A DNA stretch of 26,355 nt from UBA5336 sp039198685 (GTDB lineage: Bacteria > Pseudomonadota > Alphaproteobacteria > Caulobacterales > Hyphomonadaceae): the NCBI GenBank assembly GCA_039198685.1, contig JBCCTK010000024.1, forward strand, positions 1 through 26,355, given 5' to 3'. The notes beneath the pieces were generated by a model that was not told the origin of the DNA, did no database searches, and was given only the letters and a program-made list of their open reading frames with translations. A program made the translations under genes and the position numbers. Each line of letters opens with the position of its first letter. Within the stretch, counting starts at the first letter, position 1. Positions 15,841-24,809 of the stretch are shown here, piece after piece.

Positions 15841-16569
15841 TCAGGCCCCACGCCGGGAAAAGCTGCGGCGCAGGCGGAAACTGTAGTCGAGCGTCCGCGT
15901 GATGAATTTGCGCTTGGCGGCCCAGTTCACATTCCATCTGGACTGGCCGTGCAGGCGTTCGGGAAACAGCACCGGGATCCTGACAACGTCGAGTCCGCGC
16001 TGTTTCGCGTTCGCTAGGGCGAACAGGTCCAGTGAAAAGTCGTGGGGCACTTTTTCCCAGGCATCGACAACACTGCGGTGCATCAGATTGGGCTGCGCAT
16101 TCACATCGCGCAGCACGCGGCCCATGAGTAGTGTTTCGAACACGCTCATTCCGGCTGTGAATACGGAGTCTTTAAACGGTCGAGCCTTGCGCAAGCCCTT
16201 GACATATAACAGTTCCGGAGTGTCCGATTGTTTGAATACTTCGAACGCCCGTGCGACATCCATCGGATCGGTCTGGAGATCAGCATGGGTCCAGCCGATC
16301 ACCTCTCCGCGGGCCGATTGAAGGCCGGCGAGAATACCGTGTCCATAGCCCTGATTGGTGTCCACGCGGAGACTCCGCACAGCGCTTTGTCCCATAAGCA
16401 GTTTCTGGAGAACGGCAGGGGTTTGGTCGCAAGAGCCATTATCAACAAGGATGACCTCGCCACCGGTCGCACCAACCAGCACAAGACACCGCGCGACCAA
16501 GCCGGGCAGAGTGTCTGCTTCATTATAACACGGAATGACGAGGGATAGCGGGAGACGTGGTCTGGTCAT
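15841..16569 (-). CDS. GT2 glycosyltransferase, polyprenyl-phosphate sugar transferase-like (DPM1-like)
   Basis: A 242-residue GT-A glycosyltransferase with SLVIPCYNEADTLPGL at the N-terminus, VDNGSCDQT (Asp43) and THADLQTDP (Asp97) at the DXD position. The layout matches dolichyl/undecaprenyl-phosphate mannosyl- or glucosyltransferases of the soluble DPM1 kind: it has no C-terminal membrane helices. The first Asp of the usual DAD triad is His95 here. The C-terminal region is basic (RRSFSRR), which suits peripheral membrane binding. Such enzymes make the lipid-linked sugar donor used by GT-C enzymes, two of which are encoded in the same operon. It begins 15 bases after the GT39-like gene. Confidence 0.88.
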   Translation of the reverse strand: MTRPRLPLSLVIPCYNEADTLPGLVARCLVLVGATGGEVILVDNGSCDQTPAVLQKLLMGQSAVRSLRVDTNQGYGHGILAGLQSARGEVIGWTHADLQTDPMDVARAFEVFKQSDTPELLYVKGLRKARPFKDSVFTAGMSVFETLLMGRVLRDVNAQPNLMHRSVVDAWEKVPHDFSLDLFALANAKQRGLDVVRIPVLFPERLHGQSRWNVNWAAKRKFITRTLDYSFRLRRSFSRRGA

Positions 16570-16584
16570 GGCTTCTAACTCATC

Positions 16585-18321
16585 TCAACTGGAGGTCAGG
16601 GGGGATTGGGCCGGCGGGATGGGATCGGCCTTTGGGTCACGCGCAAACAGGAAGAGTCCCTCCACTTTTGGCGGTAAAAGACGATAGCAAGGCGCCAGGG
16701 TGCACGGGCCTGCGATGTCCGTGTGCAGTGGCAGCAGGCGCTCCGCTTCAAGCGTGCTTCGGCGCTCTTGGACGGGTTCAGGCTGGTAAGCCCTGTTCAT
16801 GTGTTCCTGGCGCATGGCCACAAGATCGGCCCCGATCTTCCACTGCCAGAACGCTGAATAGAAAGGCAGAAATTCGATGCTCTCGGTGCTCGATGGGTTC
16901 CAGAGATGGGCACTGAAGGCAACCACCAGGGTGGGGTCTTCGCCATCGGGGGTGCGACCAGCCTTTGCCAGAGCCGCCTCATCCGCCGTGGCCATCAGAG
17001 CATCGTACATGGCGCTCTGCTGGATAAACTGTTCTGATTTCGAGCGAGCGGCGTGGTCCTGAAAGTCAGAATACAAGTACTGTACACCGGCATAGGACGA
17101 GGCGCCAAAAGCCAGGCTGGCCAGGGCCAATACGGCGACCCTTACAGGGCGCTTCAGGGCCTCGCGCGCCGTCGCAATACGCTCCAGGGCACCAGCCGAC
17201 CCCAGGGTGACCAACAGAGCGCCAGGAAACAGGTAGAACATCCAGAGGCGATCGGTTGATATCATGATCGCGCCCAGCATGCCCGCCCCGGCCAGAGTCG
17301 TAGCGATCTTCACATAATCATGGCTTTTGGCCAGCGCCTCCAGGCCACTGATCGAAGCGCCCATCGTGCGAGGGCGTCCGATTGCAAGCCAGCCTGCGCC
17401 CACAATGCATCCGGCGAGGATACCGATGACGCCAAGAGTGATCCATCCGTCTCCGAAGAAGGCTGACGTGATTATCAAGCCCATCCAATCGAGCACGCCT
17501 GTGGTTGGGACGTCGTGGAAATGATGACGGTTCAGCCAGGTCTGGTTGGCGTAGTCCATAAAGCCGATTGGGAATCTGGAGACGATGATTGGCACCGAGA
17601 TCAGGAAGCCCGCAAGGAAGCCGAGCGCGCTGTCTTTGATGAGCGCGCGGTTCACGTTCAGCCCGGTGAGCCGGGTCTGCAAGGCCGCCAGTGGGAGGAG
17701 TATGATCAGGGCCGGCAACGCGGCTATCTTTGCGCCAAAGCCGAGCCCCAACCAGATCATGGACAGGCCAAGTCCGTGTCCGTTTCGCTTCCACGACAGA
17801 ACATAGAGCCCCAGGAAAAGGAGCATCAGCGGGTCGGGCTTCGGCATGGTGGCATAGTAGCTCGCCATGGGAACGGTCAGGCCAGCTCCGATCGCCAGGG
17901 CGCGTCCAAGCGCCGTTTCAAGCATCGTCCACGATAGAACACAGATTGCGGCGCAAAGTGTCAGGGCGAAGGCCATGCGCGTGAAAACAATGCGCCCCTG
18001 CTCGCCCGCAAGGACATCGCCAATCGTGCTGGCCAGGGTGCTTAGATAGAAAGTGGTCCGACCGTACCGCTGGTCGTTCTCCATGGCAGCGCGGATCGCA
18101 TGGGCTGGGCTTTCCGCATCGTAAATCCACTGCACGCCGTCGAACGTGATCAATTCGTCCATGAAAAGCATGTGCCGCGCCGCGGAGGCATCGAGATTGG
18201 CCCAGAGCGCCAGCGCCAGCCACGTACCCACAAAAGCGACACCCAGCGCCCAGGCGAGCAAGGTCAAGGACGGCAGCGACTTCAAGGTTTTGCGGTTTGG
18301 ATGGAGTGACTGGTGCGCCAT
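16585..18321 (-). CDS. multi-pass GT-C glycosyltransferase (GT39/ArnT-like)
   Basis: A 578-residue inner-membrane protein with about ten hydrophobic segments between residues 15 and 420 and a soluble C-terminal domain (about 420-578) expected in the periplasm. In the first extracytoplasmic loop, FMDELITFDG (Asp55-Glu56) is placed like the acidic catalytic pair of PMT/ArnT-type enzymes, which transfer sugar from a polyprenyl-phosphate donor. MPKPDPLMLLFLGLY is another family-like segment. I chose the ATG at 18321, which has GGAG about six bases upstream; the frame also opens at TTG 18336. It is the first gene of the five-gene operon and is 82 bases after the transporter gene. Donor and acceptor are unknown. 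Confidence 0.8.
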   Translation of the reverse strand: MAHQSLHPNRKTLKSLPSLTLLAWALGVAFVGTWLALALWANLDASAARHMLFMDELITFDGVQWIYDAESPAHAIRAAMENDQRYGRTTFYLSTLASTIGDVLAGEQGRIVFTRMAFALTLCAAICVLSWTMLETALGRALAIGAGLTVPMASYYATMPKPDPLMLLFLGLYVLSWKRNGHGLGLSMIWLGLGFGAKIAALPALIILLPLAALQTRLTGLNVNRALIKDSALGFLAGFLISVPIIVSRFPIGFMDYANQTWLNRHHFHDVPTTGVLDWMGLIITSAFFGDGWITLGVIGILAGCIVGAGWLAIGRPRTMGASISGLEALAKSHDYVKIATTLAGAGMLGAIMISTDRLWMFYLFPGALLVTLGSAGALERIATAREALKRPVRVAVLALASLAFGASSYAGVQYLYSDFQDHAARSKSEQFIQQSAMYDALMATADEAALAKAGRTPDGEDPTLVVAFSAHLWNPSSTESIEFLPFYSAFWQWKIGADLVAMRQEHMNRAYQPEPVQERRSTLEAERLLPLHTDIAGPCTLAPCYRLLPPKVEGLFLFARDPKADPIPPAQSPLTSS

Positions 18322-18403
18322 GAAAGGCTCCGGCAAAGCTGGACGTTTCCCGGACTTTAGCGCCCTGCGTGTTTCGGCTTCCTTGATGGAACGGCTGAAA
18401 ACC

Positions 18404-19654
18404 TTAACGCGATTGGAAGAATTTGCCCTTTTCCACCAAAGCCACGAGCACCATGCAGATCATGCCTAATGCCACAAATCCCGCGATGATCGGTATGACT
18501 GTGCCATCATATTGGCGTCCGATCAGCCATCCTATGAAGCTCGACAGGGTGGTGGTGAAGAAGCCGTAGGCGGCGCTGGCCGTCCCGGCGACACTGCCCT
18601 GGGACTCCATCGCCATCGCACTGAAATTAGACCCGATCATACCGAAACAGCCGAACATCATGGCGAAGAGTGGGAAAAAGACCGCAAAACGCGGTCCCAA
18701 AAGCGCCGTTAGTGCGAGAAGAATGAGCCCAAGGCCCGTAAACGCGATCAGCGCCAGTTGGCTCATCCTGCGCATCCCATAACGCTCTACAAGCCTGGAG
18801 TTCGCGAAGTTCGAAAGGGATAAGACACCCGCCACTGCGGCGAACCAGAGAACAAAACTGTCCCCGAGCCCAAACACTTCCGTCATGACCTGTTCAGACG
18901 AGCCAATGAAAGCGAAAAGCGCCCCGAATATCACCCCGGATGCGAGCATGTATCCGAAGGTGACTGGGTCTTTGAAGATCGACCAATAGTCCCCGAGGGT
19001 CTGGGAGGGATTCAGAGGTCGCCGCCGGTGTTCAGGCAAGGTCTCCGGAAGGCGCACCCAAGCCCAAACCATAACGATGAGCGCGGCGATGACGAGGCTC
19101 CCAAACGTCCATTCCCACGGCGCAACAAACAGGATGAGTTGGCCGATATAGGGCGCCAGAATGGGCACGATCATGAAAATGGTCATGATCAGGGACATCA
19201 CTTTGGCCATCCCGCGCCCAGCAAAAATGTCCCGCACAATGGATACGGCCACCACACGGCACGCCGATGCAAAGATGCCTTGGGAAAACCGCATGGCGAG
19301 TAGTAGCGAGAAGCTTGGTGCGAACATGCAAGCCAAACCTGTAACGCCATACCCAATCAGCGCGAAAAAGACGATGGACCGTCGACCATACCTGTCCGTA
19401 AGCGGTCCCCAAACGAGCTGCGGTACGCCGAACCCGGCAATATAGGCGTAGATGACCAGCTGTTGGTCATTTGCCGACGCCACACCCAGTGCTGCGGCAA
19501 TCTCGTCCAGGGCTGGCAGCATCACATCGATCGCCAAAGCGTTCAGCGCCATGAGGCTTGCAATCAAAACGACGAATTCGCCCGTTCCCATGTTGAGACT
19601 CTCGGGGTGTGTGGCGACATCGCCGGTCTTTTGAGGCGTGGCATTGTCAGCCAT
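18404..19654 (-). CDS. MFS transporter, Bcr/CflA drug-resistance family
   Basis: A 416-residue inner-membrane proton antiporter with twelve hydrophobic segments after a hydrophilic N-terminus of about 25 residues. Features of the Bcr/CflA (DHA1) group are LNALAIDVMLPALDEIA in helix 1, WGPLTDRYGRRS as the loop 2-3 motif A, and RFSQGIFASACRVVAVSIVRD in helices 4-5. The family exports chloramphenicol, bicyclomycin, sulfonamides or cysteine-like compounds; the substrate here is unknown. Start: ATG 19654 has a strong GGAGGG five bases upstream, which decides against the in-frame GTG at 19696. It lies 78 bases after the NUDIX gene. Confidence 0.9.
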   Translation of the reverse strand: MADNATPQKTGDVATHPESLNMGTGEFVVLIASLMALNALAIDVMLPALDEIAAALGVASANDQQLVIYAYIAGFGVPQLVWGPLTDRYGRRSIVFFALIGYGVTGLACMFAPSFSLLLAMRFSQGIFASACRVVAVSIVRDIFAGRGMAKVMSLIMTIFMIVPILAPYIGQLILFVAPWEWTFGSLVIAALIVMVWAWVRLPETLPEHRRRPLNPSQTLGDYWSIFKDPVTFGYMLASGVIFGALFAFIGSSEQVMTEVFGLGDSFVLWFAAVAGVLSLSNFANSRLVERYGMRRMSQLALIAFTGLGLILLALTALLGPRFAVFFPLFAMMFGCFGMIGSNFSAMAMESQGSVAGTASAAYGFFTTTLSSFIGWLIGRQYDGTVIPIIAGFVALGMICMVLVALVEKGKFFQSR

Positions 19655-19732
19655 AAACCCTCCAAGCGGACACTGGGCCTGCTGGTGTGAACCCACGGCG
19701 AGGGTCTCGCAACCCCATCGCGGCGCTCGGCG

Positions 19733-20338
19733 TCAAGTTGAAGCGAGATAGCCGGCCACATCGGCAGGAAGTTCGCCCCGTCGTGCTTTGGCCTCTGCCG
19801 ACAGGGCCATTACAAGGGTCAGCCCATCGCGGATCTGGCCATCAAGGCATTGTGCAACCAAGTCAGAGAATGCAACCCGTTTGTGACTGAGGTCTTCGCT
19901 CGCTTCTGGAGCAGACGGGCCAGACGATAGCCCCCAGGCGAGAAAGCAGACAGACTGTTCATCGGTGACGGAATTGGATACATCGAATTCTATCAGCGGT
20001 GCCCAATGGGCGGCTGAGTACCCTGTCTCTTCAATGAGTTCCCGTTTTGCCGCGTCCAGCGGGGTCGTCGAAAGTGGTCCGCCGCCTTCGGGCAATTCCC
20101 AGCTGTAGCGATTCAGTGGAAACCGATGCTGACCCACCAGCGGAACCGTGCCGTCTTCAAAGACGGGCAGAACGCCAATCGCCAGGTTCTTAAAGCGCAC
20201 AACGCCATAGATCCCGTCGCTACCATCGGGGTGGACAACAGTACTGTGTTCGAGGCGAAGCCAAGGATTATCATATCGCACTTCGCGCGTGCGGACGGCC
20301 CATGGGCCGTTTGCTTCAGGCGTGTTGTCTTCAGCCAT
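19733..20338 (-). CDS. NUDIX hydrolase (ADP-ribose pyrophosphatase-like)
   Basis: A 201-residue cytoplasmic NUDIX protein. The catalytic helix is present as GGGPLSTTPLDAAKREL followed by IEETGY, with the REL-x-EE-x-G core intact. The first glutamate of the GX5E part of the box is Thr here, a substitution that can be tolerated. The upstream strands (RFKNLAIGVLPVFEDGTVPLVGQHRFP, here in two parts) resemble ADP-ribose/nucleotide-sugar pyrophosphatases, which cleave nucleoside diphosphates linked to X. It starts 24 bases after the rpmB stop and is probably cotranscribed. Confidence 0.88.
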   Translation of the reverse strand: MAEDNTPEANGPWAVRTREVRYDNPWLRLEHSTVVHPDGSDGIYGVVRFKNLAIGVLPVFEDGTVPLVGQHRFPLNRYSWELPEGGGPLSTTPLDAAKRELIEETGYSAAHWAPLIEFDVSNSVTDEQSVCFLAWGLSSGPSAPEASEDLSHKRVAFSDLVAQCLDGQIRDGLTLVMALSAEAKARRGELPADVAGYLAST

Positions 20339-20362
20339 TGTCGGCGTCCAGACGCTCTATCG

Positions 20363-20650
20363 CTAGGCCTCTATGGCTTTTTTCTCAATGTCGCGCTTAA
20401 TCTTCGCAGCACGGTCGGAAAGTTGGTCCTGCTTGGCTTTTGCAAGGAAAGCGTCCAGCCCGCCCAGCTTATCCACTGTCCGCAAGGCTTTGGCGGCAAT
20501 GCGCAGCTGGAACGTCCGATCCAAAGCCTCTGAATGCAGCGAAACGCGCACCAGGTTTGGCTCAAACCGGCGCTTGGTTTTCACCTGCGAGTGGCTGACA
20601 TTGTTGCCAAACATTGGCTTTGTTCCGGTCAATTCGCATTGGCGCGACAT
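20363..20650 (-). CDS. rpmB: 50S ribosomal protein L28
   Basis: A 95-residue ribosomal protein L28, a component of the large subunit. The N-terminus MSRQCELTGTKPMFGNNVSH and the segment TKRRFEPNL are typical of bL28 in alphaproteobacteria. The C-terminal extension of basic helices fits the longer form found in this class. The ATG at 20650 gives the family start; the frame is open further upstream to 20752 but that region is promoter. It is read away from the DUF3108 gene and is followed by the NUDIX gene. Confidence 0.96.
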   Translation of the reverse strand: MSRQCELTGTKPMFGNNVSHSQVKTKRRFEPNLVRVSLHSEALDRTFQLRIAAKALRTVDKLGGLDAFLAKAKQDQLSDRAAKIKRDIEKKAIEA

Positions 20651-20696
20651 GGCGAGCCCCGTCTTCTCAAAACTGTGTATTTCCACGAAAGGGCGC

Positions 20697-20725
20697 TTAC
20701 TATGCCTCGGGCGCAGCCCCGTCAA
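20697..20725 (-). promoter_or_regulatory. candidate promoter of rpmB
   Basis: On the minus strand TTGACG (20720-20725) is followed after 17 bases by TAGTAA (20697-20702), 47 bases before the rpmB ATG. The -35 is strong, the -10 weak. The same pattern precedes aqpS. The 208-base gap between rpmB and the DUF3108 gene (20651-20858) contains no gene I can support; it also has a small perfect inverted repeat AGGAC-T-GTCCT at 20807-20817. Confidence 0.45.
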
Positions 20726-20858
20726 CCCGGTCCTCACAGCCAATTGAGGCACAACGCGTATGAATCGAGGCTGAAACAGGGCATATGCGTTCAGGTTGGA
20801 TTGAACAGGACTGTCCTATGGCAACCTTATCGATGTACGCGACTTTAGGAGTTCGCCC

Positions 20859-21743
20859 ATGAAACGTGCCCTGTTTGCAAGCGCCGCCGCTGCGCTGCTG
20901 CTCGCTGCGCCCGGCGTGACGGACACAGCTTCCGAGCGCCCTCAGACACCACTGACAGCCATTCGCGACGGCCAGCCTGTCAAGTTCACCTATGAACTCA
21001 AGGCGTCGGCTTGGCTGTTTATTATTCCGATCACCGGCAAAGCGCGGTTCAGCGCTGAATTGCAGCCAAGCACCTATCGCATAACGTCCGATGTAAAGAC
21101 GACCGGTCTGGCGGATGTTCTTGTGGACTATGACCTTGGCCTTTCGGCCACCGGCTATGTCCGCGAAGACCAACTCGACACATATGCCTACGTGTCGCAA
21201 AATGCTGACGGGAAAAAGAATCGCCGTGTCCAGCTGACATGGACTGACAGCAACGTGGATGCCGATATCACCCCGGCATTCGGCAATCTCGGCGATCCAC
21301 CCGCGACGCCGGACCAGAAAATCGATGCCCTCGACCCGATCACCGCATTGATCAATTTTGCGCTCGAACCACGCGATATCGGTGCCGATCCGTGCGGTGG
21401 GCCGATCAAGATTTTCGACGGCCGACAGCTTTCCCATTTGCATCTTGACTATGCAGGGATGGCAAATGTGCGTTCCGATGCGTGGCGCGGCGAGGCCATA
21501 GAGTGCCACATTACGCTGGAAAAGGTAGCAGGCTTTAAAGAACGGTCTGAACCAGGCGAGGACAATCTTGCTGGCATCGACGGGCCCCTGAAAATGTGGC
21601 TTGCTCCCTTGGCCAATGGTGCCACGGTGCCCGTGCGGATTGAGGCGGATACAGAAGACATCGGCAAGGTCACGCTCCAGGCCAGCAAGCTGAGCTTTGA
21701 TCCGATCATCACCGAAGAAGCACGCGCATCTCGGGAGGGATAA
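20859..21743 (+). CDS. DUF3108 domain-containing periplasmic protein
   Basis: A 294-residue protein with a clear Sec signal peptide: MKR, a hydrophobic stretch to about residue 17, and an AAPGVTDTA-type cleavage region near 20-24. The rest is a beta-rich domain of the DUF3108 type, with paired segments such as KFTYELKASAWLFIIPITG near the start and VPVRIEADTEDIGKVTLQA near the end. DUF3108 proteins are exported and have no established activity known to me. GGAG lies about eight bases before the ATG. It is divergent from rpmB and precedes the helicase gene by 64 bases. Confidence 0.82.
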   Translation: MKRALFASAAAALLLAAPGVTDTASERPQTPLTAIRDGQPVKFTYELKASAWLFIIPITGKARFSAELQPSTYRITSDVKTTGLADVLVDYDLGLSATGYVREDQLDTYAYVSQNADGKKNRRVQLTWTDSNVDADITPAFGNLGDPPATPDQKIDALDPITALINFALEPRDIGADPCGGPIKIFDGRQLSHLHLDYAGMANVRSDAWRGEAIECHITLEKVAGFKERSEPGEDNLAGIDGPLKMWLAPLANGATVPVRIEADTEDIGKVTLQASKLSFDPIITEEARASREG

Positions 21744-21757
21744 GCGCCTCCAGGCGC
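21744..21757 (+). terminator. small GC-rich hairpin after the DUF3108 gene
   Basis: Directly after the TAA, GCGCC-TCCA-GGCGC forms a five-base-pair stem with a four-base loop. An overlapping alternative stem (CCAGGCGC with GCGCCCTGG) could form instead. No T-run follows, so termination is doubtful; it may only attenuate reading into the helicase gene 50 bases further on. Confidence 0.25.
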
Positions 21758-21807
21758 GAGCGCCCTGGCTCTAGACGTTGGCACAACGGGAGTGATAGCC
21801 CGCTTTC

Positions 21808-24516
21808 ATGTCGATTTTGAAAGCCGTTCTTGGCCCGACCAATACAGGGAAAACCCACTATGCGCTGGAGCGTATGATGGGGCATGCCACTGGTATGATT
21901 GGCCTGCCGCTCCGGTTACTGGCCCGCGAAGTCTATGACCGGGTGGTCGCTGTCAAAGGCGAAGCAAATTGCGCCTTGATCACGGGCGAGGAACGCCTTT
22001 GTCCCAAGACTGCGCGCTATTTCGTTTGCACTGTGGAATCGATGCCGGTCCGGCAGCAGGCGGTGGATTTCCTTGCGATTGATGAGATCCAGCTGGCTGA
22101 AGACCGCGACCGCGGACATGTATTTACCGATCGAATCCTCCACGCCCGCGGACGTTCGGAGACCCTGCTATTGGGCTCTGACACGATGAGGCCGATCCTC
22201 CGCGCGTTGGATTTGCATGTGGAAACGGACGTCCGTGAGCGGTTTTCGGACCTTGGTCATGGCGGCAAGGTAAAAGTCACAAAACTGCCGAAGCGGACCG
22301 CGATCGTCGCCTTCTCTGCCGACGAGGTCTATGCCATTGCCGAGCTTTTGCGTCGCAAGAAAGGCGGGGCGGCGGTTGTGATGGGTGCGCTCAGCCCTCG
22401 GACCCGCAACGCCCAGGTTCAACTCTACCAGGACGGTGAAGTAGACTATCTCGTCGCGACGGACGCCATTGGCATGGGGCTCAACCTGGATGTTGACGTG
22501 GTTGCCTTTGCTGGCCGTACCAAATTCGATGGCCTTCGCCACCGGGCCCTTTCGGCAGCCGAATGCGGACAGATTGCCGGGCGGGCGGGCCGTTTTCGCA
22601 GTGAGGGGACCTTCGTCGAGACGGCAGATTGCCCGGAATTCGGCGAGGAGATGGTTCATGCGATCACCAACCACACGTTTGATCCCGTCGATGAACTACA
22701 ATGGCGCAATGGTGAGCTCGACTTTCACTCGATCAAGACCCTGATCGCAAGCCTGGCGCGTCCTTCTGGCCGGTCAGAACTGCGGCAAAATCCAGATGCG
22801 CTGGATGAATGGGTCCTGCGCCGAATGGCTGAAGATGAGATGATTGGTCCGGAGGTCCGCGGCGAGCGGAAAGTTCGCAGGCTGTGGGATCTCGCGCGGC
22901 TGCCGGATTTCCGCAAGGCTGGCCATGATGGCCATGGGCGCCTTGTGCTCGGCTTGGCAGAAACCCTGGCAGATCCCGATGCCCGGCTTGGCGATACGGC
23001 GATGGCCAAGCGGCTGGACGCTTTGGCCCATCCTCGGGGCGATATTGCAAGCCTGCAGCAACGTTTGGCAGCCATTCGAACGTGGACCTATGCGGCCCAT
23101 CGCGAAGACTGGCTTGAAAATCCCGCGCACTGGCGCGAGAAGACCCGCGACGTTGAAGACGCCTTGTCAGATGCGCTCCACGCCGCCCTCACGGCTCGCT
23201 TTGTGGACAAACGAACGACAGCGCTCTTGGCTGGCATGAAAAAGGAAGATGCCCTGGTGAGTGAAATCGACACGGCCGGTGAAATCACGGTGGAGGGTCA
23301 CCTTGTCGGGCGCTTGCACGGCTTGACCTTTGAGCCCGCAACCAGCGCCCGCACACTTGAAGGCAAGGCGGTGCGCGGCGCAGCCGTTCAGGCGCTTCGG
23401 CCGATCCTGACCCGGCGCCTCAAGGAAATCTCAGAAGCTGGGGATGGGGCGTTCCAACTCAGCGATGCTGGCGCAGTCGTCTATGGTGGCGCTGCCGTGG
23501 CACGCCTTGCCAAGGGCAGTGATTGGATGAGCCCGCGGCTGGAGCTGATTGGCGGTCAAGAGGCGGAAGACGCCGTCAGGGAGGCGGCCCGCAATCGGGT
23601 GCAGACCTGGGTAGATGGTGAGATTGCCTCGAAACTGCCAAGCCATAGCAGCTTGAAGTCAGCAGATATGGCGAAGGCATTGGAGGGGCTCGCCCGGGGC
23701 ATTGCGTTTCGCCTTTTGGAGACTGGAGCAGCCATTGACCTGCGCGGCGATGATCCCAGCCATCGGATCGAGACCGCGCAGCGTGATGCCCTTCGCGCCG
23801 TCGGCATTCGGACGGGACGTGTGGCCGCCTACGTCCCCGATGCGCAAAAGCCGGCGCCCCAGCGTTTGATTGCCAGTCTACGGACCGTATTTGATGCCGA
23901 TGCATGCCAGGCCGCCCCCGAGGGAGCTGGATCGTTCAGTGTTGATGCCGATTGGACAGACCCGGCGCTGGCGGCGAACGGATACTTGCGCTTTGGGCGC
24001 CGGGCCGTGCGTGCAGACCTGGCCGAGCGCCTGGCTTGGGAAGTGTCCAAGCGTCGAAAGGAAGCCGGCAAGAATCTCTTTGTCCTGCCAGCGGAGTTGG
24101 CGTCGATTGTATCGTGCCCAAGCGATGATTTCCCGAATGTTTTAAAGGGATTGGGTCTGGTGCCTGCCGAAAAAGACCCGGAGACGGGTTCGATAACCCA
24201 ATGGCGATATGCAGCGCGGTCACGGCCGCAGGGTGACGTCAGGCCGTCTCGTCGTGGACGCGCCGAGGCCAAGGCCGGGGCGATGCCGAAAGGGCGTGGC
24301 AAACCCAACCAGAGAGACAGCAGGCGGCAGAGCGACCGCGCGGGGCCTCGCAGCCGGTCCGAACGCCCACGACAGGTCGACCCCAATTCTCCTTTCGCGG
24401 CATTGGCCGTGTTGCTGCCAGAAGACAAACCCAAGAAAAAGCGCAGGCCAAAAAAGAAAGATGGCAAACCGGCGGCCAAGGAGACGGCGGGATTCGTCTA
24501 CAGGCCGTTCCAATGA
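21808..24516 (+). CDS. SUV3-like DExH-box RNA helicase
   Basis: A 902-residue helicase of the kind found in alphaproteobacteria and related to the mitochondrial degradosome helicase SUV3. Motif I GPTNTGKT (9-16), motif II DEIQ (92-95), the ATDAIGMGLNL motif V (218-226) and QIAGRAGR motif VI (255-262) define the two RecA domains. A long helical region follows. From about residue 805 the tail is rich in Arg and Lys (runs such as KPKKKRRPKKKDGK), suitable for RNA binding. The role in RNA turnover or ribosome-related RNA remodelling is inferred from the family. The stop overlaps the next ATG (ATGA, 24513-24516). Confidence 0.9.
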   Translation: MSILKAVLGPTNTGKTHYALERMMGHATGMIGLPLRLLAREVYDRVVAVKGEANCALITGEERLCPKTARYFVCTVESMPVRQQAVDFLAIDEIQLAEDRDRGHVFTDRILHARGRSETLLLGSDTMRPILRALDLHVETDVRERFSDLGHGGKVKVTKLPKRTAIVAFSADEVYAIAELLRRKKGGAAVVMGALSPRTRNAQVQLYQDGEVDYLVATDAIGMGLNLDVDVVAFAGRTKFDGLRHRALSAAECGQIAGRAGRFRSEGTFVETADCPEFGEEMVHAITNHTFDPVDELQWRNGELDFHSIKTLIASLARPSGRSELRQNPDALDEWVLRRMAEDEMIGPEVRGERKVRRLWDLARLPDFRKAGHDGHGRLVLGLAETLADPDARLGDTAMAKRLDALAHPRGDIASLQQRLAAIRTWTYAAHREDWLENPAHWREKTRDVEDALSDALHAALTARFVDKRTTALLAGMKKEDALVSEIDTAGEITVEGHLVGRLHGLTFEPATSARTLEGKAVRGAAVQALRPILTRRLKEISEAGDGAFQLSDAGAVVYGGAAVARLAKGSDWMSPRLELIGGQEAEDAVREAARNRVQTWVDGEIASKLPSHSSLKSADMAKALEGLARGIAFRLLETGAAIDLRGDDPSHRIETAQRDALRAVGIRTGRVAAYVPDAQKPAPQRLIASLRTVFDADACQAAPEGAGSFSVDADWTDPALAANGYLRFGRRAVRADLAERLAWEVSKRRKEAGKNLFVLPAELASIVSCPSDDFPNVLKGLGLVPAEKDPETGSITQWRYAARSRPQGDVRPSRRGRAEAKAGAMPKGRGKPNQRDSRRQSDRAGPRSRSERPRQVDPNSPFAALAVLLPEDKPKKKRRPKKKDGKPAAKETAGFVYRPFQ

Positions 24517-24809
24517 GCGACGCGGTGCTGGACACGGCCCGGCTCGACGTTTGGCTCTGGCGCGCGCGATTTTTCAAGACGCGGGCGCTGGCCGGACAAG
24601 CGGTCTCCAAGCGTGGTGTGCGTCTCACCCGGTTCGGTCAGACCCGTCGTACGTCCAAACCCGGAGCGGGTGTGGCGGTTGGCGATGTTTTGACCTTTAC
24701 CAAAGGCTCACATATCGAGGTCATTCAAGTGTTGGCTTTGGGTGAGCGTCGCGGCCCCGCGAGTGAAGCCCAGGGCTTGTATGAACTTTGGGATACAGAC
24801 GATGTTTGA
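24513..24809 (+). CDS. S4-domain RNA-binding protein (Hsp15/HslR-like)
   Basis: A 98-residue protein that is essentially one S4 domain: RLDVWLWRARFFKTRALA is the family signature, followed by KRGVRLTR and a VAVGDVLTF turn. Hsp15 in E. coli binds free 50S subunits that carry nascent chains; a ribosome- or rRNA-linked role is inferred here. Its ATG overlaps the helicase stop and its own stop overlaps the TerB gene start by eight bases, so the three are translationally linked. Confidence 0.88.
   Translation: MSDAVLDTARLDVWLWRARFFKTRALAGQAVSKRGVRLTRFGQTRRTSKPGAGVAVGDVLTFTKGSHIEVIQVLALGERRGPASEAQGLYELWDTDDV

Noticed and set aside
18322..18403. Possible terminator separating the transporter gene from the glycosyltransferase operon
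   Set aside because: No stable hairpin with T-run was found in this 82-base gap, so read-through from the transporter gene cannot be excluded.
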